DNA from: Yamagishiella unicocca
Taxonomy: Eukaryota > Chlorophyta > Chlorophyceae > Chlamydomonadales > Volvocaceae
Assembly (NCBI GenBank): GCA_003116995.1
Contig: BDSL01000035.1
Location: 310,001 to 374,000, forward strand
DNA length: 64,000 nt
Direction of reading: 5' to 3'
Below, piece by piece: positions 1 to 11,974 of this stretch. The translations under genes and the position numbers were made by a program. Numbering within the stretch: position 1 is the first letter of the stretch; every line of letters begins with the position of its first letter. The notes beneath the pieces are model-generated. The model searched no databases. It was not told the origin of the DNA and was given only the letters and a program-made list of their open reading frames with translations.

Positions 1-583
1 CAGCAATATAGTTCCACACGCCATAACACATAAGCCCCGCCGCGTGCGCACCTCCGGGGGGCCAGGGGGCAGAGAGTACGCACCCCTGCAGCCCGGCCAC
101 CCCGGCAGCGCGCGCCACGGTGTGTTGCCGTACCGTACGACCCACGCGCGACCAACGTACAACACCGCCTGCTGCCACAAAGACACACGCGGCGGCGCTG
201 CTCCCCCGGCACCGCCTCCCCTTCGCAGCCGACGTCCAAGAAGCCCGTGTCGTTGTGTGTGGTCAGAGAGGTTGTCCGGGGGAACCCAGCCATCCCTGGA
301 GCAGGAGGGGCTTTCCTCAGCGGCTTCTATCACCACCCGCCTCAACGGCGTGCCAAGGCTCCAAACCCTGGCCCCGCGCTCCAAATACCATGCCTCTACC
401 CCCCCCCCAAAAAAAGGGTACGGCACATGCACGCGGTTGGCCACGTCACAATGCGCCCCCCCCCCGCCCCTGGTGCACATGTGAGAATACAGTCACTGCT
501 GTGGTTGGGTGTCCGGCCTGAACGCACCGGCTCGCATAGAGGGTCACCGGAAAATAAGAACCGCGCCCCCCCTCTGCCCTGCC
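1..583. other. 3' flank of the antiporter gene, no gene seen
   Basis: GC-rich DNA downstream of the antiporter stop codon at 584-586 (minus strand). Open frames here are low-complexity Pro/Arg/Ala frames created by base composition. It probably holds the antiporter 3' UTR. I saw no convincing separate TGTAA signal on the minus strand; the only TGTAA overlaps the stop codon itself. Confidence 0.5.
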
Positions 584-3500
584 TTACACGTCCCTCGAGC
601 TCAGCGCCACCGGCACCGAAGACGCCACCAGCTCCTCCGCCGCCCCCGCCGCCGCCACCGCCGTCGTCCCCACCGCCGCCGTCGTCCCCACCGCCGCCGC
701 AGCAGCGCCGCCGCCGCCGCCGTCGGCGCCGGGAGAGTGCCGCCCGCCATTCGCCCTCACTCGAGTGTCAGACATGTGCGCCGCCTCCTCCGCCCCAACC
801 GCCGGTTCGGAGAACGGCGGCGGCAGCGTCGATCCGCCCGCCGCTGCCGCCGACTGTACGACAGCCGCCACGAAGCCATCCAGCTCCCGATCCAGATCCA
901 TATCCAGCGACGCCCGGGCCAGCGACGCCCCCGTCGGAAGCGTCATCGTGTCTCCCGAGGCGCTCTTGCCGTTGGCCGAGCCGGACTTGGACATCCGTGT
1001 TCCCGGCTGCGCCGCCTCCGCCGACAGCGCCTCCGCAACCTCTGCGTCGCGCTCCACGGCGGCGGCCGCGGCGGCGGCGGCGGCGCCGCGCGCAATGTCC
1101 TCCGCCTCGCCCGTCAGCACAATCATGTCCATGGAGGAGAAGGCGGGTACCTGGTCGCCCGAGTCCTGGAGCCAGTCGGCAAGGGCTTGCGTCCTGTGCG
1201 GTGAGGGTGAGGCGGTGAGGGTGAGGAGGGAGGGTGAGGCGGGGGGGGTGAGGAGGGAGTGTGGGTGAGGAGCGAGGATGGGCGGGAGTGTCGGCTCATC
1301 AGCGGGCGTGAAGGTGTGGCCACAATACGACACCTCCCTCCTATACCTCCCCCCTCCCTCCTATGCCCTCTCCCTTGCATCCCTCCAGCCCAAACTGGCC
1401 CGGCCGCCGCCTCCCGCCGCCACCGTCCCCTGCCCCCCCCTCTCCCTCCCTGGCCCCACCTGGCCTCGATGGTCGACCCGATGCCGCGCTTCAGGAAGCT
1501 GAGGTCCAGCTCCGAGGTCCCCATCTCCCCCAGCAGCTGCGACCCCAGGGCCAGCCCCGCCTCCACACTGCGGATGACCACATGGTTGGCGCCAGCCTCC
1601 TCCAGCTCGGCGGCGTGGCTGCGGAGGGGGGGGTTTGTGCGTGTGTTTGGGCGGGGGGGGGGGCCGTAAAGACCGGTTACACGACATGGGCATGATAGCT
1701 GGCGCATGGGGGGTGGTCGGGGGGCATAAGATCGGTTACATGACATAGGTTTTCTAGCTGGCGCATTGTCCTCGGACACCTCGTTTGGCCGGGGTGTGTG
1801 TGGGGGTGCGAGTGATCGTTAAGACCGGACCAGACCAGTCCAGACCGGACCAGACCAGACCAGACCAGACCAGACCGGACCGGACCGGACCGGACCAGAC
1901 CAGACCAGAGCGAAAGTCAGTCAGGCAGGCAGGCAAGGTATAGGTAGGTAGGCGGGGGCAGGGCGGGGTGATGCACTGCAGTGGGTGGGGCGGGAAGGAG
2001 GCGCCGGGCCGGGCTGGGCCGCGGGCCCGTGGGCCCGTGGGGGGCTCAAAAATGCCCCCACTGCAAAAAGGACTGAGCCAGCGGCGGATTCCCCGAGCTG
2101 TGCTACCTTACCGGGGCCGCTTTCCTGGGCACCACCAGGATACGGCTCCAACAACGACTTCAACTAGGGTTCAACCTTCGGCTATCAACCTTCGGCTATC
2201 AACCTTCGGCTATTAGCCTTCGGCTCTCAGCCTTCGGCTACCAACCCAACACACCCAATGCCGGTCTCCTACTCCTGCGAGTAACATGGTGTGCAGGCGG
2301 GCCGGCTAGCTGCGGGGCTCCCCACCTGGTGTGGCTGCATCCCTTGCCTCCTCACCTTCAGCGCACCCCCCCCCGTCGCACCCCCCTCCTGTCCCGTCGC
2401 GTAAAACGGTTTTTACCACCCCGCGTCACAGCCCTCCCACCGCCGCCACCGCCGCCCCTCGCCCCACGCGGTTTCCACTCCCTGCAACCCCCGCGCCCGT
2501 CCCCCCCCCTCTCTCTTCTGAACCACCACCTCCATCGCCCTTGGCTTGCCGGCCGTGGATTCGTGGATTATCCTCCTCCCCCCCCAAGCATCCTGTCCCG
2601 TTGCGTAAAACGGTTTTCATACACCCCAAGCATTCACGGGTTTTCCTCTCCCCCCCCCCCCAAGCACCCCCCCCTCACCCTGGCGTTCGCGGATTTTTCT
2701 TCTCAAACCCCCCTCTCACCGCAGGTCTGAAGCGCAGGCGTAGATGGGCACCGCGGGGAAGTCCAGGCGCATGTTGTACACCGCCTGCAGCGCCTGCTCC
2801 TTGTCCGCGTAGCACACTGCCACCGCGCGGGGGGCCTCCACGCCCGCGGCCTGCAGCACGGCGCTGCGGGTGGCGTCGCCGAAGAGCACCTTGAAGCCCG
2901 CCTTGCGCCCCGCCGCCACCCGGTCGGGGTCCAGGTCGAAGGCCACGTATGCCGGCGAGGCGCCGCCGTCCGTGGACGCCAGCGGGCTTGCCAGCATGTT
3001 GGCGACCATCTGGCCGGCGGGGGAGAAGCCGCAGATGACCACTGGGTCGGGTACCTGGGGGGGAGGGGATGAAGGGGGGGGGGGGGCATACAAACCGGGG
3101 ATAAAGGGGATGAAGGGGGGGATGGGCAACTGGGAGAGCGCATCTTCCGATACGCCCAGTTCGCAAACACATCCGCGCTCAGGGCCACCCTTGGTGCGCT
3201 GCTGCCGGCAAACCGCTGAGGTAACCGTGAAATGTAACCCCCACAACAGATTCGAAACGCAAAAGATTGCCAGGGGGAGGATGTGGGAGTCAACGATTGT
3301 GCGAGAGGAAAAATGAGGCTGGGGAGGGCGGGGGGTCTGAGGAGGATTGTGCAGCGGAGGTTCGGAGACCCTTCACCGCCGGCAACCCATACCTCTCCGC
3401 TTGCTGCCCTCCCCCCCCGTATTCGTGACCTTACCACATGGAAGCGCGCCGTACACTGACGCCAGCGCCCCACCCACCCCCCTCCTCACGCCCGCACCCA

Positions 3501-6500
3501 CCGCGTGGTGCCCCACAGCCTCCGCCTCCACCTTGTTGTCCCCTGACCTCCCGCCCGACAGCTCTCCGCCCCCCGGCAGCGCCAGTCGTGGCTCCGGAGG
3601 GTACAGCTCGTCCAGCTTGTTCGCGACCACCTTGCCGGTCTCCGCCAGGAAGGGAGTCAGGGCCATGGAGACCACCACCTGCGGGGGAGGGGGGGAGGGG
3701 GGGGGAGGGTTACAAAAAAACGCCGGTTACTCGACACATACCGCCAGGGAGGGCGGGGGGGGGGGCCGTTTCGAGGAAGACCCGGGAGGGCGGGGGGTGT
3801 GGGGTAGGGCGGGGGGGGGGGGAGCGGGGGAGGGCGGGGGAGCGGGGGAGAGAGGGGTGGGAGATGCGGGGGTGGGAGGCAGAGGAGAGAGGAGAGAGAG
3901 GAACACCCTCGTGCGCCCCACCAATCTGGTGTTTTGGCGGTGGTGCCGGTGCTGGTGGTACCGTATGCAGGGCGAATGGTCCGCCTGGTGATACGTAATT
4001 AGGGGGGTTTAGCTGCCGGCAGTGGAGTTAGTTGCCCTGCCGCCTCACCACAATGATGAGCAGCTGGTTGAGGTTGGTTGGCAGGATGCGGAGTTGGTTG
4101 GCCAGGGAGAGCAGCACGAAGGCGAACTCGCCGCCCTGGGAGAGGACGAAGCCAGTGCGGATGCTCTCACTCCTGGAGGGGAGGAGGGGAGGAGGGGAGG
4201 AGGGGGGCGAGAAGACCCGGTTACACGGCATAGGAAAGAACGAAGGGGGAAGGGGGGAGGGGGGCCGGGGGGGAAGGGGGTTGGAGGTTCAGGGCAGGGG
4301 GAAGGAGGGGCTACTCTTGCTGCTAGCGTCCCCACTGCTCGCCGCTACGTGCGCGGGGTGCTCTCCGGGCGCCTCCCGCGCACTCCGTACGGCACCGACC
4401 AAGGACAGCCGTCCGCCGAAACCGAACCAAAACCAACCGCCAACCGCCCCCTGCCGTGCCGCACCTTGTCAGCCCCACCAGCTGCCCGGCCGCTGCGACG
4501 ACGCTGGTCTTGATGACCACGAGGCCCGCCAGCATCCAAAACACCTGCCGTACAGACCCCCGGCAAGCAACAAGTCAGGTGGGCGGGGACGACGGCTCCT
4601 CGTCTGGGCGCGCACGGCCGGGGAGCTCGCGGGCAGAAAGCGGCCTCCCCTCCCCTCCCCTCCCCTCCCCTCCCCTCCCCTCCCCTCCCCTCCCCTCCCC
4701 TCCCCTCCCCTCCCCTCCCCTCCCCTCCCCTCCCCTCCCCTCCCCTCCCCTCCCCCCTTGAGCCCATGCCCCCCCGTCCCCCTCCCCCTCCCTGGCATCC
4801 ACGGGTCTTCCTCAAAACCCCCTCCCTGGCGCCGCACCTCCTGCCCTTCCCTTCCCTCCCCTCCCCTTTCCCCTTAAGCCCATGCCCCCCTGTCCCCCTG
4901 CCCCTCCCTGCCGCCGCACCTCCTGCCAGTGGGCCTGCAGGAACGCCAGGTTGATGGACGAGCCGGTGGTCACGAAAAACAGCCCCAGCAGCAGACCCTT
5001 GAACGGCCGGATGTCCGCCTCGACCTGCGCAGCCAGCCAGAGAGCACGGCGGCGGAGTGAAGAGGCGGCAGCGCGGCCACAGCAATGGCGGTACCCGTAG
5101 CAACAGCGGCACCAATCGCAGCAGCCGCAGCAGCGGCTGCTCCCGGCCCTCACAGTTTGCAACCCTTTGTGGACCTCCCCGCCTTCATGTGAAAAAACAA
5201 CAACCCCACATGTTCCCACCCAGATCTTGGCTCCTTACCCCCCCCCCCCTTTCGCTAAATAGTGAGAGCACAAGGAACTATTTAGCGTCATTTGTTCGGT
5301 CACATCAGCGGAGACCATGCATCACTCGACCCCGGCTTTAGAAGTTTAGATACCCAACTCCCACGTTGCCCAGCACGCAAACGCAAACAAGTACCGCAAA
5401 CCACTTCCCGTCTGCTCTACTTATTGCCGTAGGGCCGACCTACGGCAATAATATTCCTCTCAACCCCCCCGCCCTCCTCCCTTCCGCAAAAATACTACCG
5501 GTATCCGCCGGCTGATTTCTGCCCTCCGTTCCCCATGTCGTGTAACCGGATGTAACCGGGTCTTCTCAGCCCCCCCCCCTACATTACCCCAGTCGAGTTA
5601 CCGGTTCTTTACTTGTAACCCCCCCCGCCCCCAAAAACACACACACAGCCAGCCAGGGGACGCACCTGTGTCCTGTACGACGTCTCCGCCAGCAGCACTC
5701 CCGCCAGGAAGGCGCCCATCGTGTCGGACAGTCCTAGCCGCTGGGTGATGAGGGAGGTGCCGGCCACCGTCAGCAGACACAGCGCGATGAAGGTCTCGCT
5801 GTTGCGGGACTGGGCCACCATCTGGGGGGCGGGAGGGGGGGGAGAGAGAAGGCGGGAGGGGTTTCGAGGGAGACCCATGGCGGGAGGGGGGAGCGGTGTC
5901 TTTTTGAGGGGAGGGTTTACATAAAAGAACCGGTACATCGACTGGGGAAATGTAGTGGGTGCATAGCCTTCGGACACCGGGACGCGCGCGCAGGCTACTG
6001 GACTAGGGTGGCCGGCCACACACACGGACGCGACGACGTTGGGTGCGGTGAAGAAGAAGGGGGGGAGGGAGCGGGGGCGGCGGGGGGTTGAGGTTGAGGG
6101 TCTCTTGACACCACAGCAGCCAGCACACCACCATGCACCCGGCACCCCAAAACCTCTAAACCCCCGTTCGACCCGGCCAAACCGCGCGCGTGGGCGCGTG
6201 CGCGGGCCAGCCCCCAGCCAGCCAGCCAGCCATCGCGGCCCAGCCCCAAAGCTCCCACAACAAGCTCCCGTTCCCCACCCTTGCCCTTCCCTCCTCCCTC
6301 CGGCCTCGTCTCTCACCTCGAAAATGCGCCTCATGATGAGCCTGTCCGCCACCAGCAGCGCCCCCAGCCCCGCTACCGTCTGCAGCACCGTGGGTCCTAG
6401 CATGGCTAGTAGGCTGACAGGGGAGGCGGCGCCCTGCGGGGGGTGTGTGTGTGTGAGAAAAACCGTTGGCACGAACACGACAGGATAGTGGGCGCATGGT

Positions 6501-9500
6501 CGGCGGACAGCGAGGATGGGGGGTGGGGGAAGGGGGGGTCCCAGGGAGAGGCAGGTTTTAGGCAGGTTTTAGGCTTCCTCCAAGCCTATGGTGCCGCCGA
6601 CCTCTTTGCAACACGTGGGGGTTTTGACTGCTTCCTCCCAATTGCGGCGCGACTGGGAGGAGAAAGGGAGGTTGTGGTTTCGGCGCCTGCTGGGCGCAAC
6701 GGCATTAAGGCAACAGCAGGTCGCACCCACCGCTCGCGCCAGCAGCGCCCCAATCCCTGATCCCTGACAGCCCCCCCGCCATCAGTAATCATTCGTAAGG
6801 CCCTCACCAACTCTACACCTCGCCCGCCCTCAGCTGCCTACTTCGTCGATCCCACGGCGCTCGGAAGCACTCTCTGGCCACGTGACCCCGTCCCGCCCCC
6901 GTCCTCCTTCCCCCCTTCCCCCACAAGCTGCAAACCCCAGGCCTCCTTCCCAAGCTGCAACCCCCCTTCCCTCCTTCCCAAGCCGCAACCCCCCGGCGCC
7001 TCCGACCCAACGCGTGGTTCTTCAGCCCTCGAGTTCCTCTCTGACGGCCCCCGCAGGGGAAAGCAGGGGAAAGCAAAACACACACACACGCCCCGGCCCG
7101 CACCTCCAGGAGCTCCGTCCCCCCGCGGGTGGTCACCACCGGCAGCAGCACCAGGAAGGGCACAATGGCTATATCCTGCGGTGAGGAGCGCGCAAGGGAG
7201 TGAAGGGGTGGATCAACGCCGTACGTCCGGCAATACGTAGGGGGGAGAATTACACGGGAGGGGGGAACCTGTACACATGCACATACGCGCGACATGCTGC
7301 TTGGCAGTTTTGATGCACGAGTGTCTCCCACGTCCCCTCCTCGTCCACCCACCCGGCACAACACTCCCGTAACGTACCCCACCCCCTAAGCCCCCCCCCC
7401 CCACCCCAAACCCCCCACCCCCACCGCCACCCCCACCGCCACCATCATCTTCGTCTGTGTATCCCCTCCCCCGGGACTCCTGTCCATTCATTTGCCGTAA
7501 CCAGTCAACAGTCGCTCGTGTTTTTGATGCTATCGCGGTCCCAACAGCAGCTCGTGCCGGCTACCTGCCGAAAACCCCGCCGGGGGGGGCTTCGCAGGCC
7601 TTCCTCCTCAACGCGCCCCGCCTGCTGTCGACCTGCCGACTCATCTGGGTCGCAACCTTCTGAGTGTCTCACGCCCTGCTTCTTGCCTTCACCCCTTCCC
7701 CCTTCAGGTCGGGTCCCTAGATCCCCCCTACACAGCCCGGCCCCCCCTCCTTCATGCCCAGTTCTCCAGCATGCATCTCAAAACGTCTGTTCTAAACGGT
7801 TTTTTCTGGCATCCACGGGTCTTCCTCACCCCCCCCCTTCATGCCGCCCCTCACGCGATCTCCTCCCTCCTCCCCCCTACGCAAACGCACTCCCCTGGCC
7901 TAGCTTCGTTGCATGTAAAAATGCCATGCAACATACACGGTAACCGTATCGTTAGATGCTGGCTGGGAGCCACCGTACGGCTCACGCCCCATAAGCTAGG
8001 GCGAGTAGCATCTGACATCGTTCCGGTTGACGTATCTTCCCGTTACACGAATCGCCCCTCGTCAGAACAAGCCATCTTGGGCCCCTCTCTCTCGTTGATG
8101 ACGGGTCCGCGAGATCTGTACGGCACCCTTCCAAGCTCGTCCACTTCCTGAGCCGACAGCCTACCATCGGTAAGCGCCCACTTCCGCCCCGCAACCACCA
8201 GCCCCCCCGGTCCTCGAACCCCCCGGTCGCTTGCCCAACCCACCCGGAACAGCAGCAACCTCCCGCCTGCTTGCCCAACCCACCCGGAACAACAGCAACC
8301 TCTCGCCCGCTTGCCCCAATCCACCTGGAACGGCAGTACCCCCCCCCCCCGCTTGCCCCAATCCACCTGGAACAGCAGCACCCCCGCTTGCCCCAACCCA
8401 CCTGGAACAGCAGAACGCCCCCCCGCCCGCTTGCCCTGCCCACCTGGAACAGCAGCACCCCCAGCGTGGCATTGCCGAACTTGGTCGACAGCTCGCCCCG
8501 CTCGCGCAGCAGCTGCAGCACGAACGCCGAGCTGCTCATGGACAGCGCCGCGCCGATCACAATGGCCTCGTCCACGGAGCGAATGGAGACCAGGCGGTGG
8601 GGCGCATGGGCGAACTGCGGCGGGCGGCGGCGGGGGCCGGAGGGGGTCACAGAAAAGAGCCGGTAACTCGACATGGGGCATGGGCCGGGGGGGGGGTCCC
8701 AGGAGGCTGCGGGGTAAACGGTGGGGGATGTGGTGTGCGGCCCATGGCCGAAGCTGGAGGCGCGAGGTGTCGTACGCTGAAGCAGTTGAGCGCGGGAGTG
8801 TGAGGCAGCAGCTGGAGCGGCGGTGCGGGGGGGAAGGTTCGAGGAAGACCCGTGGATGCCCGGGGGGGTTTCGAGGAAGACCGGGGGTTCGAGGGAAACC
8901 CCCGGGGGTTCGAGGAAGACCGGGGGGGGGAGGGTGTCCACACGCCCGCAGCAGGGCTGTGTGCGGAGGCTGGGATGGAGAGGGGCCGGATGCTGGCGGC
9001 TGTGGTGTGTAGGGTATGCTGGCGGCTGTGGTGTGTAGGGGATACTGGCGGCTGTGGTGTGTAGGGGATGCTGAACCCCATACATAAACCCGGCAACCGG
9101 CGAGCAGCAGCGAGCAGGGGATGCTGGCTGCTGGGGTGTACGGAGGTGAGGTGGCGCCCTCGCGTCCGCCGGCACACGTCCAGCAACTCCCCCCCCCCAT
9201 GGCCCGTACCTACAACCCACTGCGCCCATCCATTAGGCCCTGCTAGTGAGCCCCCGCCTTGGACCCCACCCCGCCTCACTGTCCCTGTCGCGTAAACATG
9301 ATTTTTGCCACCCCCCACCGGCGCCATCCGACACCCCATCCCGCAGCACCCCGACGCTCTCCCACCATGTGCGCCCTAGAGGCGTCGCATCAGCGGGCGT
9401 GCAGCGCACGACAGCCCACAGCACCATGAGGTCAAGGACGGGAGGGTCGGCACCGGCGCTAGGAACGCACCGCCTCGCTGCTGCTTGTGCTGCTGCTAGG

Positions 9501-9603
9501 ATGGCAGCACGTGGCGGCACCCAGCATCCGCACCATAGCCGCTTGAGTCGTTGTTGCGTGTATGCGTTGATCCCCGGCACCACCGCATCCATTCCAAGCC
9601 ATA

Positions 9604-9649
<46 letters not shown>

Positions 9650-11611
9650 CAGATCTGCTTGCTGTCTGGCTGTTTGTGCTGTGTGTCTATTTGCCTGTCT
9701 GTCTGCCTGCTGGCCCCTGGCGCACGTACGGATTTTGGAGGATCTGCTGACTGGACAACCAACTACAGACCACACGTCGCACTCGCTGCACACGTCCCGA
9801 CCTCACCCCTCCCGCCGCTTCTCCTCCCGCCCCTCCCCTCCCCTCCCTGCCCCTCCGGGCCCCCCCGTCAACGCCCCACCTGCTCCAGGAACACAGTGCC
9901 CAGGCCGTGACCCACAGGCAGCGCGAATGCCGTGAAGATACCCGTGCACAGAGCCACCTGCAGCGTGCCCAGCCCGAATGCAAACTTGGCCAGGGACTGC
10001 GGCGGCCGGGGCGGCGGGGGCGGGGCGCGGCGGAGGGGGGCGGAAGTTTGTTGGTTGGTTTGACGGATTCAGGCTCGTGTTGAAATGGGGAAAGGGGGAT
10101 GTGACCGCTGGCCAGAGGGTACGGACGGCAGTCATGGGTGACTGCGTCGTTGGGTTGAGGGGAGGGGGAGATGGTGGCCCCGTGGCCGTACTGCACATGG
10201 GCATCCAGGAACCAGCAGGACTGGCGGAGCATCAGACGGATAGCGCGACGGGCTGGGCCACGGAGCAGCAGGTGGAAGGTAGGTGCTAGCAGGAACTGCT
10301 GCCAGTCCGCAGGCCTAGGCTGCTATGACTGTGCTGAATCAGCAACACATGTGCGTTGGGGTGGTTGGAAGCGACGCGGGAATGCCGAGATGCAAACGGC
10401 GTCTGCGACAGGATAAGTGCAAATAAGGGAAGGCTAGGAAGTAAATGAGTCGGAACGGCGCCGGCTCAGAGCACTCGCCTAGGCCCTCCGATCCAGATGC
10501 GGCAAAGCCATGCACGCCCCACGCAGTTCGGTGTGGGGAGCCGGGGAAGACTGTGCCATAGGGTTTGACGGCCGCATGCGTGTGCACCTTGCCACAGTCG
10601 GCATGTGTCAGCGCCCCCCCCCCCCCATTTTGCGATCGCAGCACCGCCCCATAAGGGCACAGTCCGTCTGTGGCCGACTCCGGCAGGAGCATTGGCGGCT
10701 CGTATTCCACCCATGTATACCCTCGTCGTGAAGCCTACACCACCCGATAACTGCCACACGTGCGTCAGACCCACATGCAACGCAGGCAGAGGATGCTGCG
10801 GGTTGATTACCTTCAATCGGTCAAGGGACAGCTCCAGACCCATTTCGAAAAGCAAGAACAGCACACCGAGCTCCCCCAGCCGCTCCGTATCTTGCAGGTC
10901 CTGGAATAACCTGTAGAATAGCGTAAAAAGGCATGAATTATGTTGGGGTGTCTTATATGTTGTCACAGATAAATATCAAAATGAGGACGAGGTGGGAGCG
11001 GGTGAACTTGGCGCGCGAGCATACGGGTGGCCCAGCGGGTCGTCAACGAACTGTGCAGGTCGGCGCGCTCGCTGGACGCGCAGGTGCAATGTGGATGCGT
11101 GAAAAACATTGCAAGTCGACAGTTTGGCATATCTACGCTGGCATCTGCGCTCACGGTGCCATAAGAGCCCTGCGCTTGCCACGCATACAAAAAGCGCGCC
11201 CACCACCCACCCGAGCTGCTTGAGCACAACGCCGCTGAAGAGGAAGCCCAAAACGGGTGATAGCTTTAGCGACTTGAAGAGCGGGATGACAAGCACCGTC
11301 GCAGCCAAGAAGGTCAGAAAATCCAGGCCAAGCGGTAAGAGCATGCTGCTCTCAGACGACGCAGCAATTATCCGCCCTCGCGGCGCAGAGATAGTCCTTT
11401 CTTTTCTTTGCCATGGACACCGGCCGCTCAAGATGCTGCAACTGTTCAGCTGTGCACTCTTCCCAGGCTGGCTCCACGAGGTACCGCTCAAGCGACGAGG
11501 TTGTTCCACTCGCGCTCGGCAAGTTGATGATAGGCATACCGGATACTTGACGCCATCGAGCGTACCACAACGTGCTGTAGGTGGCGCCCCACATCGGAGG
11601 CTCATTGCCAT
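584..11611 (-). CDS. KEA3: Chloroplast K+/H+ antiporter, KEA3-like (CPA2 family), 14 exons
   Basis: Predicted K+/H+ exchanger of the chloroplast (thylakoid in plant KEA3), setting proton motive force and stromal ion balance. Exons: 11211-11611, 10811-10910, 9880-9996, 8444-8614, 7104-7175, 6317-6433, 5666-5821, 4920-5024, 4465-4544, 4049-4172, about 3532-3678, 2720-3054, 1460-1618, 584-1193. All junctions are phase-consistent, giving about 897 aa. The third-last-but-one exon could instead end at 3502, adding 10 aa. Residues 1-85 look like a transit peptide, with a plausible cleavage near RGRIIAAS. Family motifs follow in order: SPVLGFLFSGV, FEMGLELSLDRLK, RSVDEAIVIGAALSMSSSAF, VLLFQ/DIAIVPFL (Q-D pair of CPA2 carriers), LGLSDTMGAFLAGVLLAET, ADIRPFKGLLLGLFFVTTG, LSQGGEFAFVLLSLAN. 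A C-terminal RCK/KTN nucleotide-binding domain spans residues ~530-695 (VVICGFSPAGQMVANML; VLFGDATRSAVL). The last ~200 residues are an Ala/Gly-rich tail. Closest family by motif order is Arabidopsis KEA3; the start codon is inferred. Confidence 0.9.
1822..1908. repeat. Pentanucleotide repeat (GACCA/GACCG)n
   Basis: About 90 bp of mixed GACCA/GACCG units inside the antiporter intron between the two RCK exons (1618 and 2720). No coding role. Confidence 0.85.
2170..2243. repeat. 14-bp tandem repeat, about 5 copies
   Basis: Units of the form TCAACCTTCGGCTA repeat with small changes, in the same antiporter intron as the pentamer repeat. The later copies diverge (TTAGCCTTCGGCTC, TCAGCCTTCGGCTA). 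Confidence 0.8.
4644..4754. repeat. (TCCCC)n microsatellite
   Basis: About 22 uninterrupted 5-bp units in the antiporter intron 3' of exon 4920-5024. On the transcribed strand it reads (GGGGA)n, a G-run array with the potential to form G-quadruplexes. Confidence 0.9.
5421..5451. repeat. Perfect 13-bp inverted repeat, 5-nt loop
   Basis: TTATTGCCGTAGG at 5421-5433 pairs perfectly with CCTACGGCAATAA at 5439-5451 around a GCCGA loop. It lies in an AT-richer part of the antiporter intron between exons 4920-5024 and 5666-5821. Function unknown. Confidence 0.85.
5588..5628 (+). repeat. Intronic repeat family R2, representative copy
   Basis: CCAGTCGAGTTACCGGTTCT then TTACTTGTAACCCCCC. A near-identical copy is at 58001-58033. 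Related copies, in either orientation, lie near 1668, 1735, 3715, 4210, 5535, 5925, 8655 and 54,870-54,960, all in introns and often 40-110 nt upstream of a 3' splice site. Confidence 0.75.
8237..8460 (-). repeat. Tandem copies of an exon end plus splice donor
   Basis: On the minus strand the true exon ends GCTGCTGTTCCAG and is followed by GTGGGC (donor at 8443). The same exon-end-plus-donor block recurs five times downstream in the intron, with exon-end equivalents near 8402, 8367, 8325, 8284 and 8244, spaced 35-42 bp. The first extra copy stays in frame (+42 nt, 14 codons ending again in VLLFQ). The last two copies have TTCCG in place of TTCCA but keep GTGGG. Confidence 0.85.
8989..9069. 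repeat. About 27-bp tandem repeat, 3 copies
   Basis: Three copies of a unit containing CTGGCGGCTGTGGTGTGTAG, within the antiporter intron between exons 8444-8614 and 9880-9996. Confidence 0.8.
9604..9650. repeat. (TCTG)n microsatellite
   Basis: About 11 tetranucleotide units in the antiporter intron, followed by degenerate copies to about 9700. Confidence 0.85.
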
Positions 11612-11974
11612 CCACTATCCACAGCCGAGCCCCCCTAACTCCGCAGTAAAACTGGGCGCAAAGAAAACAAGGGAATGTCTAATAAGAAGAGCGGTTCTGA
11701 CACCGCGCACTGTTCATGGCATTCGTCTTCTTATCTGAGGTTTGGGTGAATCGCAGGCACAATAATCGGTGCAATGGGCGGCTGGCAAGGTTGGCCTACG
11801 TTTACAACCAGCCGGCTCTCGACGATTGTTGGTGGTCAGCGGCTCCGAGACCATGTGCTCTCGATCAGTCAACGAACGCAAAGCAACCCGCACATTGATT
11901 GCTCAATAATTGGCGGACCTGAATTGAGTAGCGCAGCTGAATCCCCCAAATAGCCATGCACAAATGCATTTGCA

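Noticed and set aside
6547..6572. Telomere-like TTTTAGG copies
   Set aside because: Only two spaced occurrences within a short duplication of GGCAGGTTTTA; not a TTTTAGGG array.
7982..9229. 415-codon minus frame in the antiporter gene
   Set aside because: Only 8444-8614 matches the family. The rest is intron, including the duplicated-donor array.
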